The notes beneath the pieces are model-generated. The model saw only the letters and a program-made list of their open reading frames with translations, made no database searches and had not been told where the DNA came from. Shown piece by piece: positions 26,940 through 36,351 of a DNA stretch of 64,000 bases (positions within the stretch are counted from its first letter, which is position 1; each line of letters opens with the position of its first letter). This DNA is from Sandaracinus amylolyticus (GTDB lineage: Bacteria > Myxococcota_A > Polyangia > Polyangiales > Sandaracinaceae): the NCBI RefSeq assembly GCF_000737325.1, contig NZ_CP011125.1, positions 2,418,001 through 2,482,000 on the forward strand. The letters are read 5' to 3'. The position numbers and the translations under genes were made by a program.

Positions 26940-28837
26940 CGCGGCACCTCGCAGCCCGCGCGGTACGCGAGGCGCACCGAGAGCACGCGCGGGAGCGCGC
27001 GCGCCGTGCCGTCGAGCGCGAGCTCGAGCTCCACGATCTGCGCCGGGTCCTCGCCGCGGAACGCGAGCACGTCCCCGACGTCGATCGGCGGCGCGTCGGG
27101 CGCGATCGTCGCGACGGTCAGCCATCGCGCCGCGGCGAGCGCGCTCTGCGACGCGGCGGTGCGCACGCGCACCGTCATCGACGCGTCCACCGGGATGCCC
27201 GCCTCCCACGTCAGGCGGCCGAGCTCCGGCGTGATCGTCGCGACGCCTCCGTCGCACGTGTCGAGCCGGTAGCGATAGAGACCGCGCGCGCGCGGCGCCG
27301 CGCCGAGCCGCGTCGTCATGTCGGTCCACGCGTCGGGCCGGCGCAGGATCGGCACCACGCCCGACCACACGGTGTTGTCGTCGAGCGCCTCGCCGGGCGC
27401 GATCACCGTCGCGTCGCCGGTCGCGGCGTTGATCACCCACACCTTCCCCTCGTCGTCGACCGAGAGGCCCTGCGGCTCCGCTCCGCCTGCGTAGGGCCAC
27501 GGCGTGACGCCGACCGTCTCACCGGTCGCGGGGTCGACGCGCACGACGCCGACGCCGTTGATCGCCGCGTCCGCGACGAACACGTTGCCGCGCGCGTCCG
27601 CGACCAGGTTGCGCACGTAGGACGACTCGCCGTTCGGCTCGCCGAGCCGTCGGCCGAGCGGTGCGCGCGGATCCCAGATCGTGTGATACGGACAGCCGAG
27701 GTGCAGCAGGCCGTCGGGCCCGAGCGCGATCGCGCTGCACGCCGGGATGTCGAGGACCTGCCGCACGCAGTCGTCGCCCGATGGCCCACAGGCCGCGGCG
27801 GCGCAGCTCGGCTCGTCCACGCAGCGCGTGGTGTCGATCCGCGCGTAGAACCCGCGCGCGATGCCCGTGTGGTGCGGCGCGGAGAAGAGCTGTCCGCGCG
27901 CGTCGATCGCGAAGACCGTCGCGGGCTGGTGCTCCGGGGTCGAGAAGCGGAAGAGCTCTTCGCCGGTGTCGCCGTCGAGCTGGTAGACGAGCTCGGTGTC
28001 GACGCCCCCGACCCACACGCGCGGCGCGTACCCGCCGAGGATCGCCTCGTCGCGCACCGCGATCGCCGTCGGCCGCGCATCCGGCATCGGGTGGTTCCAG
28101 AGCACGCACTCGTCCTCGCCCCACGGGAGCACGTCGTCGGGGCCGCTCGACGTCCGCACCGTTCCGTCACCGTCGCGATCCGGGCAGAGCGCAGGACGCG
28201 CCGCGATGCGCGTGACGCTCTCGCCGTGGACGTTCGTCACGTAGACGTCGCCGCGCACGTCGACCGCGGTGCGCGAGGGCTCGTCGAGCAGCGCGTTCGG
28301 GCCCGTGCGATAGCGCGCGAGCGGCTCGAACGTCTGCACGTCGACCTTCACGATCGTCCCGTCGCCGGTGCTCGGGATCCAGATGAGGTGCTCGGCCGCG
28401 GGCTCGGGCGCCTCCATCGAGAGCACGCCGTCTTCACCGACCGAGACGCCGTCGAGCTGCGCGGCGGGCGCGTCGAACGGCGAGCCGCCCGCGCCGAGGC
28501 GCAGCTCGGTGCAGCCCGGCATGCACGAGCCGCAGGCCGTGATGATCAAGCCGTCGTCGGCGTCGCCGTCGCAGTCGTTGTCGCGTCCGTCGCACACCTC
28601 CAGGCCGGTCTGCATCGGATCGCCGTCGTCGCAGTCGGGCCCCATCGAGCAGCCCTCGCCTCGACCGTCGGCGTCGTCGTCGACGCACGGGATCGGCGAG
28701 CAGAGCCCGGCGCGACAGCTCCCACCGGGACAGTCGCGATCCACGCGGCACGGCACGAGCTCTTCGCGATCGTCCTCGACCGTGCACGCGATGCTCGCGA
28801 GGAGCAGCGCCGCCACGAACGTGCTTCGTCGTCGCAT
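26936..28837 (-). CDS. NHL/SMP-30-like propeller lipoprotein with MopE motif
   Basis: A 633-residue lipoprotein (ASIAC-T lipobox). Residues 30-95 contain Cys-rich and MopE-like putative metal-binding sequence (DDDADGRGEGCSMGPDCDD, then GLEVCDGRDNDCDGDADDG). The body is an NHL/virginiamycin-B-lyase-like beta-propeller (WIPSTGDGTIVKVDVQT, PSRTAVDVRGDVYVTNVHG, GEPNGESSYVRNLVADARG, GLSVDDEGKVWVINAATG). It is the first long gene of the operon; GGAG lies 6 bp before the ATG. A small ORF ends on its start codon. Probably a surface binding protein rather than a lyase, as no catalytic His pair is apparent. Confidence 0.8.
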   Translation of the reverse strand: MRRRSTFVAALLLASIACTVEDDREELVPCRVDRDCPGGSCRAGLCSPIPCVDDDADGRGEGCSMGPDCDDGDPMQTGLEVCDGRDNDCDGDADDGLIITACGSCMPGCTELRLGAGGSPFDAPAAQLDGVSVGEDGVLSMEAPEPAAEHLIWIPSTGDGTIVKVDVQTFEPLARYRTGPNALLDEPSRTAVDVRGDVYVTNVHGESVTRIAARPALCPDRDGDGTVRTSSGPDDVLPWGEDECVLWNHPMPDARPTAIAVRDEAILGGYAPRVWVGGVDTELVYQLDGDTGEELFRFSTPEHQPATVFAIDARGQLFSAPHHTGIARGFYARIDTTRCVDEPSCAAAACGPSGDDCVRQVLDIPACSAIALGPDGLLHLGCPYHTIWDPRAPLGRRLGEPNGESSYVRNLVADARGNVFVADAAINGVGVVRVDPATGETVGVTPWPYAGGAEPQGLSVDDEGKVWVINAATGDATVIAPGEALDDNTVWSGVVPILRRPDAWTDMTTRLGAAPRARGLYRYRLDTCDGGVATITPELGRLTWEAGIPVDASMTVRVRTAASQSALAAARWLTVATIAPDAPPIDVGDVLAFRGEDPAQIVELELALDGTARALPRVLSVRLAYRAGCEVPR

Positions 28838-29019
28838 CAACCGCTCCACTCCGCCCCCGCGCAGCACGCCTGACCCGGCACGAGCGACACGCAGGTGCCG
28901 CCCCGACAGCGCTCGCTCGCGCGCTGGTCCGGCGGCGCGCCGCTCGCGCGTGCCCGCGTCCAGGCGCCCGACGCGCCGAGCGCACGTGTCGTCGCGCTCG
29001 CGGCGTGTTCGAATCGCAT
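28837..29019 (-). CDS. Possible small Cys-containing leader protein
   Basis: A 60-residue frame whose TGA shares one base with the ATG of the propeller lipoprotein gene, the same coupling used elsewhere in this operon. Its C-terminus has CRGGTCVSLVPGQACC. There is no signal peptide. It occupies the otherwise geneless 275-bp leader between the regulator gene and the operon. In such GC-rich DNA open frames arise easily, so this may be chance. An upstream GTG at 29046 would add 9 residues. Confidence 0.35.
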   Translation of the reverse strand: MRFEHAASATTRALGASGAWTRARASGAPPDQRASERCRGGTCVSLVPGQACCAGAEWSG

Positions 29020-29112
29020 CACGAGAGCGTCGCGGCGCTGCGACACGGTCGCAATCCACGCGACACGCGCGGCGTCGCGCGCGATCGATCCTGGCAGGTG
29101 GGATCTGCCGGA

Positions 29113-30090
29113 TCAGGGCGCGTCGCCGAACAGCGCGTGCAGCTCGACCGAGACGAGCACCAGTCGATCGGCGGTCGGCAGCGGCGTCGAGAGCTCCATC
29201 AGCATCTGCTGGATCGCGCGTCGGTGCTCCTGCAGCCGCTCGTAGCGCTCGCGATCGACCTGCAGCACGACGATCGGTCCTTCGAAGCCCGGACGCAGCG
29301 CGCGCGACCGCGCCATCTCGCGGAACGCGACGCCGAATCGTTTCGTGCGTCGCGCCGACACGACGCGCGGCCCGTCGTCGGGGATCAGCGCCCAGCCCTG
29401 ACGCGTCTTGCGCGCGATCCCGAGCGTCGCGCACAGCTCGAGCGCCGCGAGCACGCGCGCTTCGGGCACGTCGAGCCCTCGCGCGAGCTCCGCGACCGGA
29501 TCCTTCGCGCGCTGCACCGAGCGCACCGAGAGCGCGGGGATCAGCACCGCGAGGAGCGGCTCGGACTCGAACGCGTCCTCGATGCTGCGGCGCTTCCGCG
29601 GTCCTTCGGGGAGCGGCAGCGTCGACGCGTCGATCCCGAGCGCGTCGATGACGAGATCGGGCAGCGCGCCGCACGCGTCGACCAGCGCGAGGAACTCGTG
29701 GAAGCGCGGCTCCGAGAGCCCGCGCAGCCAGCGCCCGAGCGTCGCCCGCGTGACGCCGATCGCGCTCGCGAGGCGCGTGACCGCGTGGCCCGACGTGATC
29801 GCGCGGAGGTACGACGCGACTCCGTCGACGTCGGCGAGCGTGCGCACGTCGGCGAACGCGACCGGCAGCCGCACGGGCTCCTTCTCCCATCGCGGCGCGG
29901 CCCGCAGCGCGGCGAGGCGCACGACCTCCGTCGTGACCGGGCTGCGCCGTCCGCGCTCCCAGTCGTACAGCACGTTCGTCTCGTACCCGAGCTTCTCGCT
30001 CGCGACGCGCTGCGAGCGTTTGCCTCGGAGCGCTCGGACGGTCGCGCGCGTGACTCGCTTCCACGCCGTCTCGGCGGAACTGCTCGCCAT
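29113..30090 (-). CDS. TIGR02147/DUF4423-like transcriptional regulator
   Basis: A 325-residue DNA-binding protein. The N-terminal 60 residues form an XRE-like HTH (SQRVASEKLGYETNVLYDWE), and a second HTH-like segment lies near 105-130 (TRLASAIGVTRATLGRWLRG). The C-terminal half (PVAELARGLDVPEARVLAALELCATLGI, then FREMARSRAL and YERLQEHRRAIQQMLMELS) resembles the TIGR02147/DUF4423 family found mainly in myxobacteria, bdellovibrios and fibrobacters. It lies directly upstream of the surface-protein operon on the same strand and may control it or be co-transcribed with it. Confidence 0.7.
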   Translation of the reverse strand: MASSSAETAWKRVTRATVRALRGKRSQRVASEKLGYETNVLYDWERGRRSPVTTEVVRLAALRAAPRWEKEPVRLPVAFADVRTLADVDGVASYLRAITSGHAVTRLASAIGVTRATLGRWLRGLSEPRFHEFLALVDACGALPDLVIDALGIDASTLPLPEGPRKRRSIEDAFESEPLLAVLIPALSVRSVQRAKDPVAELARGLDVPEARVLAALELCATLGIARKTRQGWALIPDDGPRVVSARRTKRFGVAFREMARSRALRPGFEGPIVVLQVDRERYERLQEHRRAIQQMLMELSTPLPTADRLVLVSVELHALFGDAP

Positions 30091-30155
30091 GTGGACCGAG
30101 AGCGTACGTCGCCTGCGCGCGCGCGGGGAGCCGCACGTGTGTCACGGCCGCGTGA

Positions 30156-31577
<1,422 letters not shown>

Positions 31578-31578
31578 G

Positions 31579-33018
31579 TCACTCGAAGCACGTGCCGCCA
31601 TCGGGCGCGAGCGAGTCGGGACACGCGACGCGGTAGTCGGCTCCTGGCGGCGACACGATCTCGAGCTCGATCGCGCTCGCTTCCGGCGGACAGAACGCGT
31701 CGACGAGCGCCCACCCCGGCGCTCCCGAGCCGTACGAAACCCGCGCGAGCTGGCAGACCTGCCGCCCATCTTCGATGGTGCGTCGGGTCCGCCCCGGCAG
31801 CGCATCGCACGTCATGCCCTCGGGGAGCACTTCCTCGACGACGCAACCCGCGATGATGGCACGGCTGCACCTCGCGCCGAGGATGCGGTCACCCAGCGCG
31901 TCACCCAAGGCGTCGAACGAGGGCTCGAGATCGGGCGCGCAGATCGATCGCAGGAACGTCGGCACGCGCGCGTCGTCGAGCGCGTCGAGCGCTTCCACGA
32001 TCCGCCGCGGAGGCAACGCGGTGATGCCGGAGCCACTGCACGACGGCAGGACGCGCGAGGGCTGCGTCGGATCCGCGACGAGCTGCATGCGCTCGTGCGC
32101 GAGGACGGCGTCGTAGCCTCCGCCGCCGTCGGGCTCCAGCGCGTCGAGCGGTGCGCCCACCAGCGCGGCGACGAAGACGTCGTCGGGGCTCCAGCGCAGT
32201 CCGAGGAGGCCGGTCTCGCCGTGCTCGCCTTCGACGTAGCGCGCGATCGAGTAGAGCGCGTCGCGATGATCGCGGCAGCGCGTCTCGAGCGGCTCACCGT
32301 CGTACGCCGCAGGGTCGAACAGCGAGACGTCTTCGACCGAGCAGTCGTCCTCGTCGGTGACGATCACCACCGCGAGGACCGGGGGATACGTGAACGGCTC
32401 GTACTCGGCGAAGCCGTGGCCGGTGCCTTCGCGGAACAGCGGCGGAACGCGCGGATGGACGAGGTCGGCCGCGTCGGGCGTCGGCGCGAGCGCCTTGAGC
32501 GCGGCCTCGAGCGGCTGCTCCCAGCCGCAGCCAGACGTGCCCACGCGCGCTGCACATCGGACGGCGTCGACGAACGCATCGGCGTCGTCGCCCGGCTCGA
32601 ACGTGATCACGGGCGAGCTCCCGCCGCACGAAGGATCGCCCGGTCGCGGCGCACCGTCGTCGCCCGAGGCTCCGAAGCGCCCGTCGGTGCACGAGGGCAC
32701 GTCGTGCCCCGCGGCGCCGAGATGGCTCGTCACGACCGCGACGCGCAGCGGGAGGGCGGGCACGTCTCTGCGCTCGTCGCCGTCGCGATCGCCCGTAGCG
32801 AGCGAGCGTGTCAGGCGCGCGATCGCGCCGTTCACCTCGTCGATGCGGCCGAGGCTCGAGTCGTCGAGCACGACCAGCAGGTCGACGCTCTCGGGACGTC
32901 CTTCGAGCGTCATGCGGAGCGGTCGATCCGTGTGCAGACAAGGAGTCGGTGGCGTGGCGTCGACTGGAGTGCACGCGAGGGCGAGCGAGGACGCGATCGC
33001 GGGGAGGATTCGGCGCAT
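31579..33018 (-). CDS. Cys-rich lipoprotein with VWA-like fold
   Basis: A 479-residue lipoprotein (LALAC-T lipobox). The N-terminal half looks like a degenerate VWA domain: VDLLVVLDDSSLGRIDEVNGA with a DDSS in place of DxSxS, and VLAVVIVTDEDDCS. This layout recurs in myxobacterial lipoproteins with HGFAEYEPFTYPPVLAVV-type sequence. Scattered Cys pairs suggest disulfides. The ATG at 33018 has GGAG 8 bp upstream; a TTG at 33036 is less likely. It is divergent from the ECF41 cluster. Function unknown. Confidence 0.65.
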   Translation of the reverse strand: MRRILPAIASSLALACTPVDATPPTPCLHTDRPLRMTLEGRPESVDLLVVLDDSSLGRIDEVNGAIARLTRSLATGDRDGDERRDVPALPLRVAVVTSHLGAAGHDVPSCTDGRFGASGDDGAPRPGDPSCGGSSPVITFEPGDDADAFVDAVRCAARVGTSGCGWEQPLEAALKALAPTPDAADLVHPRVPPLFREGTGHGFAEYEPFTYPPVLAVVIVTDEDDCSVEDVSLFDPAAYDGEPLETRCRDHRDALYSIARYVEGEHGETGLLGLRWSPDDVFVAALVGAPLDALEPDGGGGYDAVLAHERMQLVADPTQPSRVLPSCSGSGITALPPRRIVEALDALDDARVPTFLRSICAPDLEPSFDALGDALGDRILGARCSRAIIAGCVVEEVLPEGMTCDALPGRTRRTIEDGRQVCQLARVSYGSGAPGWALVDAFCPPEASAIELEIVSPPGADYRVACPDSLAPDGGTCFE

Positions 33019-33113
33019 TCGTGCGACTCCGAGCAAGCGACGCGCCGCGTGCGGATCTCACGGACGTCTCGCGACTCGTCGGCTCTTCGCGCCAACCGTG
33101 TTGGCGACTCGCC

Positions 33114-33139
33114 TGTCACAGCGCGCCGGCTGGCCCGTC
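33114..33139 (+). promoter_or_regulatory. ECF41-type promoter
   Basis: TGTCACA (33114-33120), a 15-nt spacer, then CGTC (33136-33139) reproduces the promoter motif described for ECF41 sigma factors. It lies 24 bp ahead of the ATG of the AhpD-like gene whose operon encodes an ECF41 sigma factor, so autoregulation is expected. Confidence 0.85.
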
Positions 33140-33163
33140 TTCGTTGCGAAGGAGCCAATCCAC

Positions 33164-33610
33164 ATGGACCAGCGTCTCGCCTATCCCCGCATCGTTCCCG
33201 ACGTGTATCGCGCGCTCGGCACCGTCTCGCGCACCCTGTCCGAAGGCGCGATCGAGCCCTCGCTGCGCCACCTCGTCGACCTGCGCATCTCGCACATCAA
33301 CGGGTGCTCGTACTGCGTCGATCTCCACTTCCGCGAGGCGCTGGCGGCCGGCGTCGCGGCGCGGAAGATCAATGCCGTGGCCGCGTGGCGCGAGACTCCG
33401 TTCTTCTCTCCGCGCGAGCGTGCGGCGCTCGCGTGGGCGGAGTCGCTCACGCGCGTCGATCGCGACGGCGCGCCCGACCCGCTCTACGACGAGGTCGCGC
33501 GCCACTTCGACGAGCGCGAGCGCGCCGAGCTCACCTTCGTGATCGCGACGATGAACGCGTGGAACCGCGTCGCGATCGCGTTCCGACAAGGAGCCTCGGA
33601 GACGCCGTGA
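33164..33610 (+). CDS. Carboxymuconolactone decarboxylase/AhpD-like protein
   Basis: A 148-residue member of the CMD/AhpD family. The redox CxxC followed by His is present as GCSYCVDLHFREAL (near residues 46-59), and the helix bundle continues with ERAALAWAESLTRV. Members are peroxidase-like or decarboxylase-like alpha-helical proteins. AAGGAG precedes the ATG by about 9 bp. The gene overlaps the following ECF41 sigma factor gene by 4 bp (GTGA). Association of CMD proteins with ECF41 sigma factors is well established and supports both calls. Probable oxidative or electrophile stress function. Confidence 0.9.
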   Translation: MDQRLAYPRIVPDVYRALGTVSRTLSEGAIEPSLRHLVDLRISHINGCSYCVDLHFREALAAGVAARKINAVAAWRETPFFSPRERAALAWAESLTRVDRDGAPDPLYDEVARHFDERERAELTFVIATMNAWNRVAIAFRQGASETP

Positions 33611-34473
33611 CCGACGTGCTCGAGCCGCACCGCCGGCGTCTGTGGGGCATCGCGTATCGCATGCTCGGCTCGATCGCCGACGCCGACGACATGGTGCAGG
33701 AGACGTTCTTGCGCTGGCATCGTCGCGACGACGACGAGCTCGTGCGGACGCCCGAGGCGTGGCTCGTCACGACCATCACGCGCCTCTGCATCGATCGCCT
33801 GCGTGCCCGCCGAACCGAGCGCAGCACCGAGATCGACCCGTGGCTTCCGACGCCGATCGTGACCGACTCCCCCGAGCGCGCCGTCGAGCTCGCCTCGGAC
33901 CTCTCGGTCGCGTTCCTGCTGCTGCTCGAGCGGCTCGCGCCCGAGGAGCGCGCCGCGTTCTTGCTGCGCGACGTGTTCGACGTGGACTACCCGGCGATCG
34001 CGCGTGCCCTCGGACGCAGCGAGGCCGCGTGCCGACAGGTGGTCCATCGCGCGCGGGAGCGTGTGCGCACCGAGCGCTCGCGCTCCGTTGCTTCGCCCGA
34101 GGCTCGCGCCGAGATCGCGCACCGCTTCGCAGCGGCGCTGCGCGCGAAGGACGATCGCGCGCTCGTCGAGCTGCTCACCGAGGACGCACGGCTCGCGACC
34201 GATGGCCGCGGGGTGCGCGGCGCTGCGCGGCGATGGATCGTCGGGCGCGATCGCGTCGCGCGAGCGCTCGCGGGCATCGCGCGCAAGCGGGAGCGAGCAG
34301 GCGCCGTCGAGGAGCGCGTCGTGTTCGTCGGCGGCGAGCCGGGCGTCGTCACCTACGTCGACGGCGTGGTCGTCTCGATCTCCGCGCTCGAGCTCGAAGG
34401 CACGCGTGTGCGCGCCGTGCACCGCGTGCTCGATCCCGACAAGCTGCGCGCCGCGATGGGAGCACGCGAATGA
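33607..34473 (+). CDS. ECF41-family RNA polymerase sigma factor with SnoaL-like C-terminal domain
   Basis: A 288-residue extracytoplasmic-function sigma factor. Sigma region 2 (RLWGIAYRMLGSIADADDMV) and region 4 (FLLRDVFDVDYPAIARALGR, ACRQVVHRARERV) are clear. A C-terminal SnoaL-like domain replaces an anti-sigma factor. ECF41 signatures are present in variant form: WLPTPI near 79 (WLPEP), TDGRGVRG near 198, and LDPDKL near 276 (NPDKL). In this group the extension controls the sigma factor directly. The GTG start is coupled to the CMD gene, and a matching promoter lies upstream. Confidence 0.92.
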   Translation: MTDVLEPHRRRLWGIAYRMLGSIADADDMVQETFLRWHRRDDDELVRTPEAWLVTTITRLCIDRLRARRTERSTEIDPWLPTPIVTDSPERAVELASDLSVAFLLLLERLAPEERAAFLLRDVFDVDYPAIARALGRSEAACRQVVHRARERVRTERSRSVASPEARAEIAHRFAAALRAKDDRALVELLTEDARLATDGRGVRGAARRWIVGRDRVARALAGIARKRERAGAVEERVVFVGGEPGVVTYVDGVVVSISALELEGTRVRAVHRVLDPDKLRAAMGARE

Positions 34474-34991
34474 CGTACGTGATGGTCGACGTCGAGGCCG
34501 ATGGGCCGATCCCCGGGGACTACTCGATGATCGCGCTCGGCGCGGTCATCGTGGAGCCCGGGCTCGAGCGCACGTTCTACGCGCGGATCCGGCCGATCTC
34601 GGAGCGCTGGATCCCCGATGCGCTGAAGGTCTCCGGCTTCTCTCGCGAAGAGACTCTGACGTTCGACGATCCGACGGAGTCGATGTCGCGATTCGCCGAC
34701 TGGCTCGCTCGCGAGGGTGCCAATCGAATCGTGTTCGTCTCTGACAACAATGGATTCGATTGGCAATTCGTGAATTGGTACTTCCATCACTTCCTCGGAA
34801 AGAACCCGTTCGGCCACAGCTCGCAGAACCTCGGCTCGCTCTACAAGGGCCTGGTGAAGGACGCGTTCCAGACGTTCAAGCACCTGCGCCGCACCGAGCA
34901 CACGCACCATCCGGTCGACGACGCGCGCGGCAATGCGGAGGCCCTGCTGCGCATGAAGGACGAGCTCGGCCTGAAGATCCGCCTGCGCTGA
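34470..34991 (+). CDS. DEDDh-type 3'-5' exonuclease
   Basis: A 173-residue RNase H-fold exonuclease. The four acidic ligands and the His are visible: DVEADGP (7-13), DNNGFDW (near 92), and HHPVDDARGNAEAL (near 146-159, with H and D of ExoIII). The short length fits a stand-alone exoribonuclease/exonuclease domain. Its ATG overlaps the sigma factor stop by 4 bp (ATGA), placing it in the ECF41 operon. The stretch 34735-34790 is markedly less GC-rich than its surroundings. Substrate (RNA or DNA) is not decided by the sequence. Confidence 0.85.
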   Translation: MTYVMVDVEADGPIPGDYSMIALGAVIVEPGLERTFYARIRPISERWIPDALKVSGFSREETLTFDDPTESMSRFADWLAREGANRIVFVSDNNGFDWQFVNWYFHHFLGKNPFGHSSQNLGSLYKGLVKDAFQTFKHLRRTEHTHHPVDDARGNAEALLRMKDELGLKIRLR

Positions 34992-34995
34992 TCGA

Positions 34996-35853
34996 TCAGA
35001 GACCGAGGCAGTCGGCGAGCGCCGCGGGCAGCCGCTCACGCTCGTAGTCCGCCGCGGGCGCGACCCCGAACGCGAAGCGCGTCGGCGACTCGTCGAGCAT
35101 CGCGACCGTGGTGAACGCCGCGCCGTCGCGATCCTCCGCGCGCTCGATGCGGTCGGGCCATCCGCCGCGCAGCCGCACGCCGTGGCCGCGATCGTAGCCG
35201 GGCCGCGCGACGAAGCGCGCTCCGTCGAACACGACCTCGGTGCCACCGCTCGCGTCGAGCTGCGTCCATCCACGCCCGTCGGCGCTCGACCACCAGCCGA
35301 CTCCGTCGCGTGCGGTCACGAACGTCCCCGCACCGAACGCGAGCGTGCGCGACGCCTCGTTGCCCGGGAGCTCCGCCGAGACGTCCTCCCACGTCGTGAG
35401 ATCTCGAGAGCGCATCGCCATCCCGAAGCCGCCGGTCGCGACCCACCAGCCGTTGCCGAACTCGATCTGCGCGATCCACTGACCGGAGCGCGTCGTCTCG
35501 CTCCACTCGTATCCGTTCTCCGACGCGAAGATCGCGTTCGCGGAGCCGGTCACGAACCGACCGTTCGTGTACGTGATGTTCCGGAGCAAGTTCGGATTGT
35601 CGTAGTCCGTCGTGCCCGGCGCCTCGTCGCGCACCGAGCACCACGTGCCGCCGCCGTCGATGCTCACCCAGCGCGCGTGGTTCGAGCCCGCCGCGACGAT
35701 CACCGGGATCGTCTCGCCGCTCGCGCCTGCGTCGCTCGCGCTCGCATCGACGCGCGAGCTCGGTGCGTCCTGGGTCGCGCCTCCGTCCGCCGGTGTCCCG
35801 GACGAGCCACAAGCCACGAGCACCACCGCGACGAGAGCGACCTGAGCGCGCAT
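34996..35853 (-). CDS. Lipoprotein with BNR/sialidase-type repeats
   Basis: A 285-residue lipoprotein (VLVAC-G lipobox) with an Asp/Ala/Ser linker. The body has BNR/Asp-box-like propeller repeats: SIDGGGTWCSV, SENGYEWSETT, SRDLTTWEDV, SSADGRGWTQLD. No sialidase catalytic residues (Arg triad, Tyr) are evident, so this is probably a Ycf48-like or binding propeller. It is convergent with the exonuclease gene, 4 bp apart. Function unknown. Confidence 0.65.
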   Translation of the reverse strand: MRAQVALVAVVLVACGSSGTPADGGATQDAPSSRVDASASDAGASGETIPVIVAAGSNHARWVSIDGGGTWCSVRDEAPGTTDYDNPNLLRNITYTNGRFVTGSANAIFASENGYEWSETTRSGQWIAQIEFGNGWWVATGGFGMAMRSRDLTTWEDVSAELPGNEASRTLAFGAGTFVTARDGVGWWSSADGRGWTQLDASGGTEVVFDGARFVARPGYDRGHGVRLRGGWPDRIERAEDRDGAAFTTVAMLDESPTRFAFGVAPAADYERERLPAALADCLGL

Positions 35854-35904
35854 GGCTGCCTGAGTACCTCGAAACGCGCGCGTCGCGGTAGCATCCGCGC
35901 GCAC

Positions 35905-36351
35905 ATGGCAAGGACGCTCGTCGACACCTCGCACCCGCCCGTCGTGGTCGTCGTGTTCCCGCGCGAGGCGACGATCGACGAGGTGCGCGCGTACTACGAC
36001 GAGCTGCGCGCGCTGCTCGAGCGTCCCGGGCCACCGCTCTGGTTCCTCGTCGACCTGAGCACCATGGACGTCGTGCGCGCTTCGCCGCTGCACCGGAAGA
36101 CCGCGGCCGACGAGTTCCGGAAGATCGCGGCGCTCTTCGAGAAGCGCGTCGTCGGCGAGGCGTTCGTGTTCTCGAACCCGCTGATCGAAGGCGTCTACGT
36201 CGCGTTCACGTGGATGACCGGCGGTCCCGCCAAGGTCGTGCGCGAGACCTTCTCCTCGGAAGAGAAGGCCCGCGCATGGATCGCGGACCGCGCGGGCGTG
36301 TCGCTCGCGAATCTGCCGCGCTTCGCGAGCGTCGCGCGCCGCGCGAGCTGA
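35905..36351 (+). CDS. Hypothetical STAS/SpoIIAA-like protein
   Basis: A 148-residue soluble protein without signal peptide. Alternating beta/alpha elements (PVVVVVFPREATIDEVRAYYDEL, LWFLVDLSTMD, GEAFVFSNPLIEGVYVAF) and a terminal FSSEEKARAWIADRAG helix resemble SpoIIAA/STAS-like alpha/beta proteins of myxobacteria, but the match is by general pattern only. Its stop is directly adjacent to the stop of the convergent SDR gene. Function unknown. Confidence 0.6.
   Translation: MARTLVDTSHPPVVVVVFPREATIDEVRAYYDELRALLERPGPPLWFLVDLSTMDVVRASPLHRKTAADEFRKIAALFEKRVVGEAFVFSNPLIEGVYVAFTWMTGGPAKVVRETFSSEEKARAWIADRAGVSLANLPRFASVARRAS

Noticed and set aside
33019-33113. Separate promoter for the divergent lipoprotein gene
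   Set aside because: The gap is short and I see no convincing sigma-70 or ECF motif on the minus strand.
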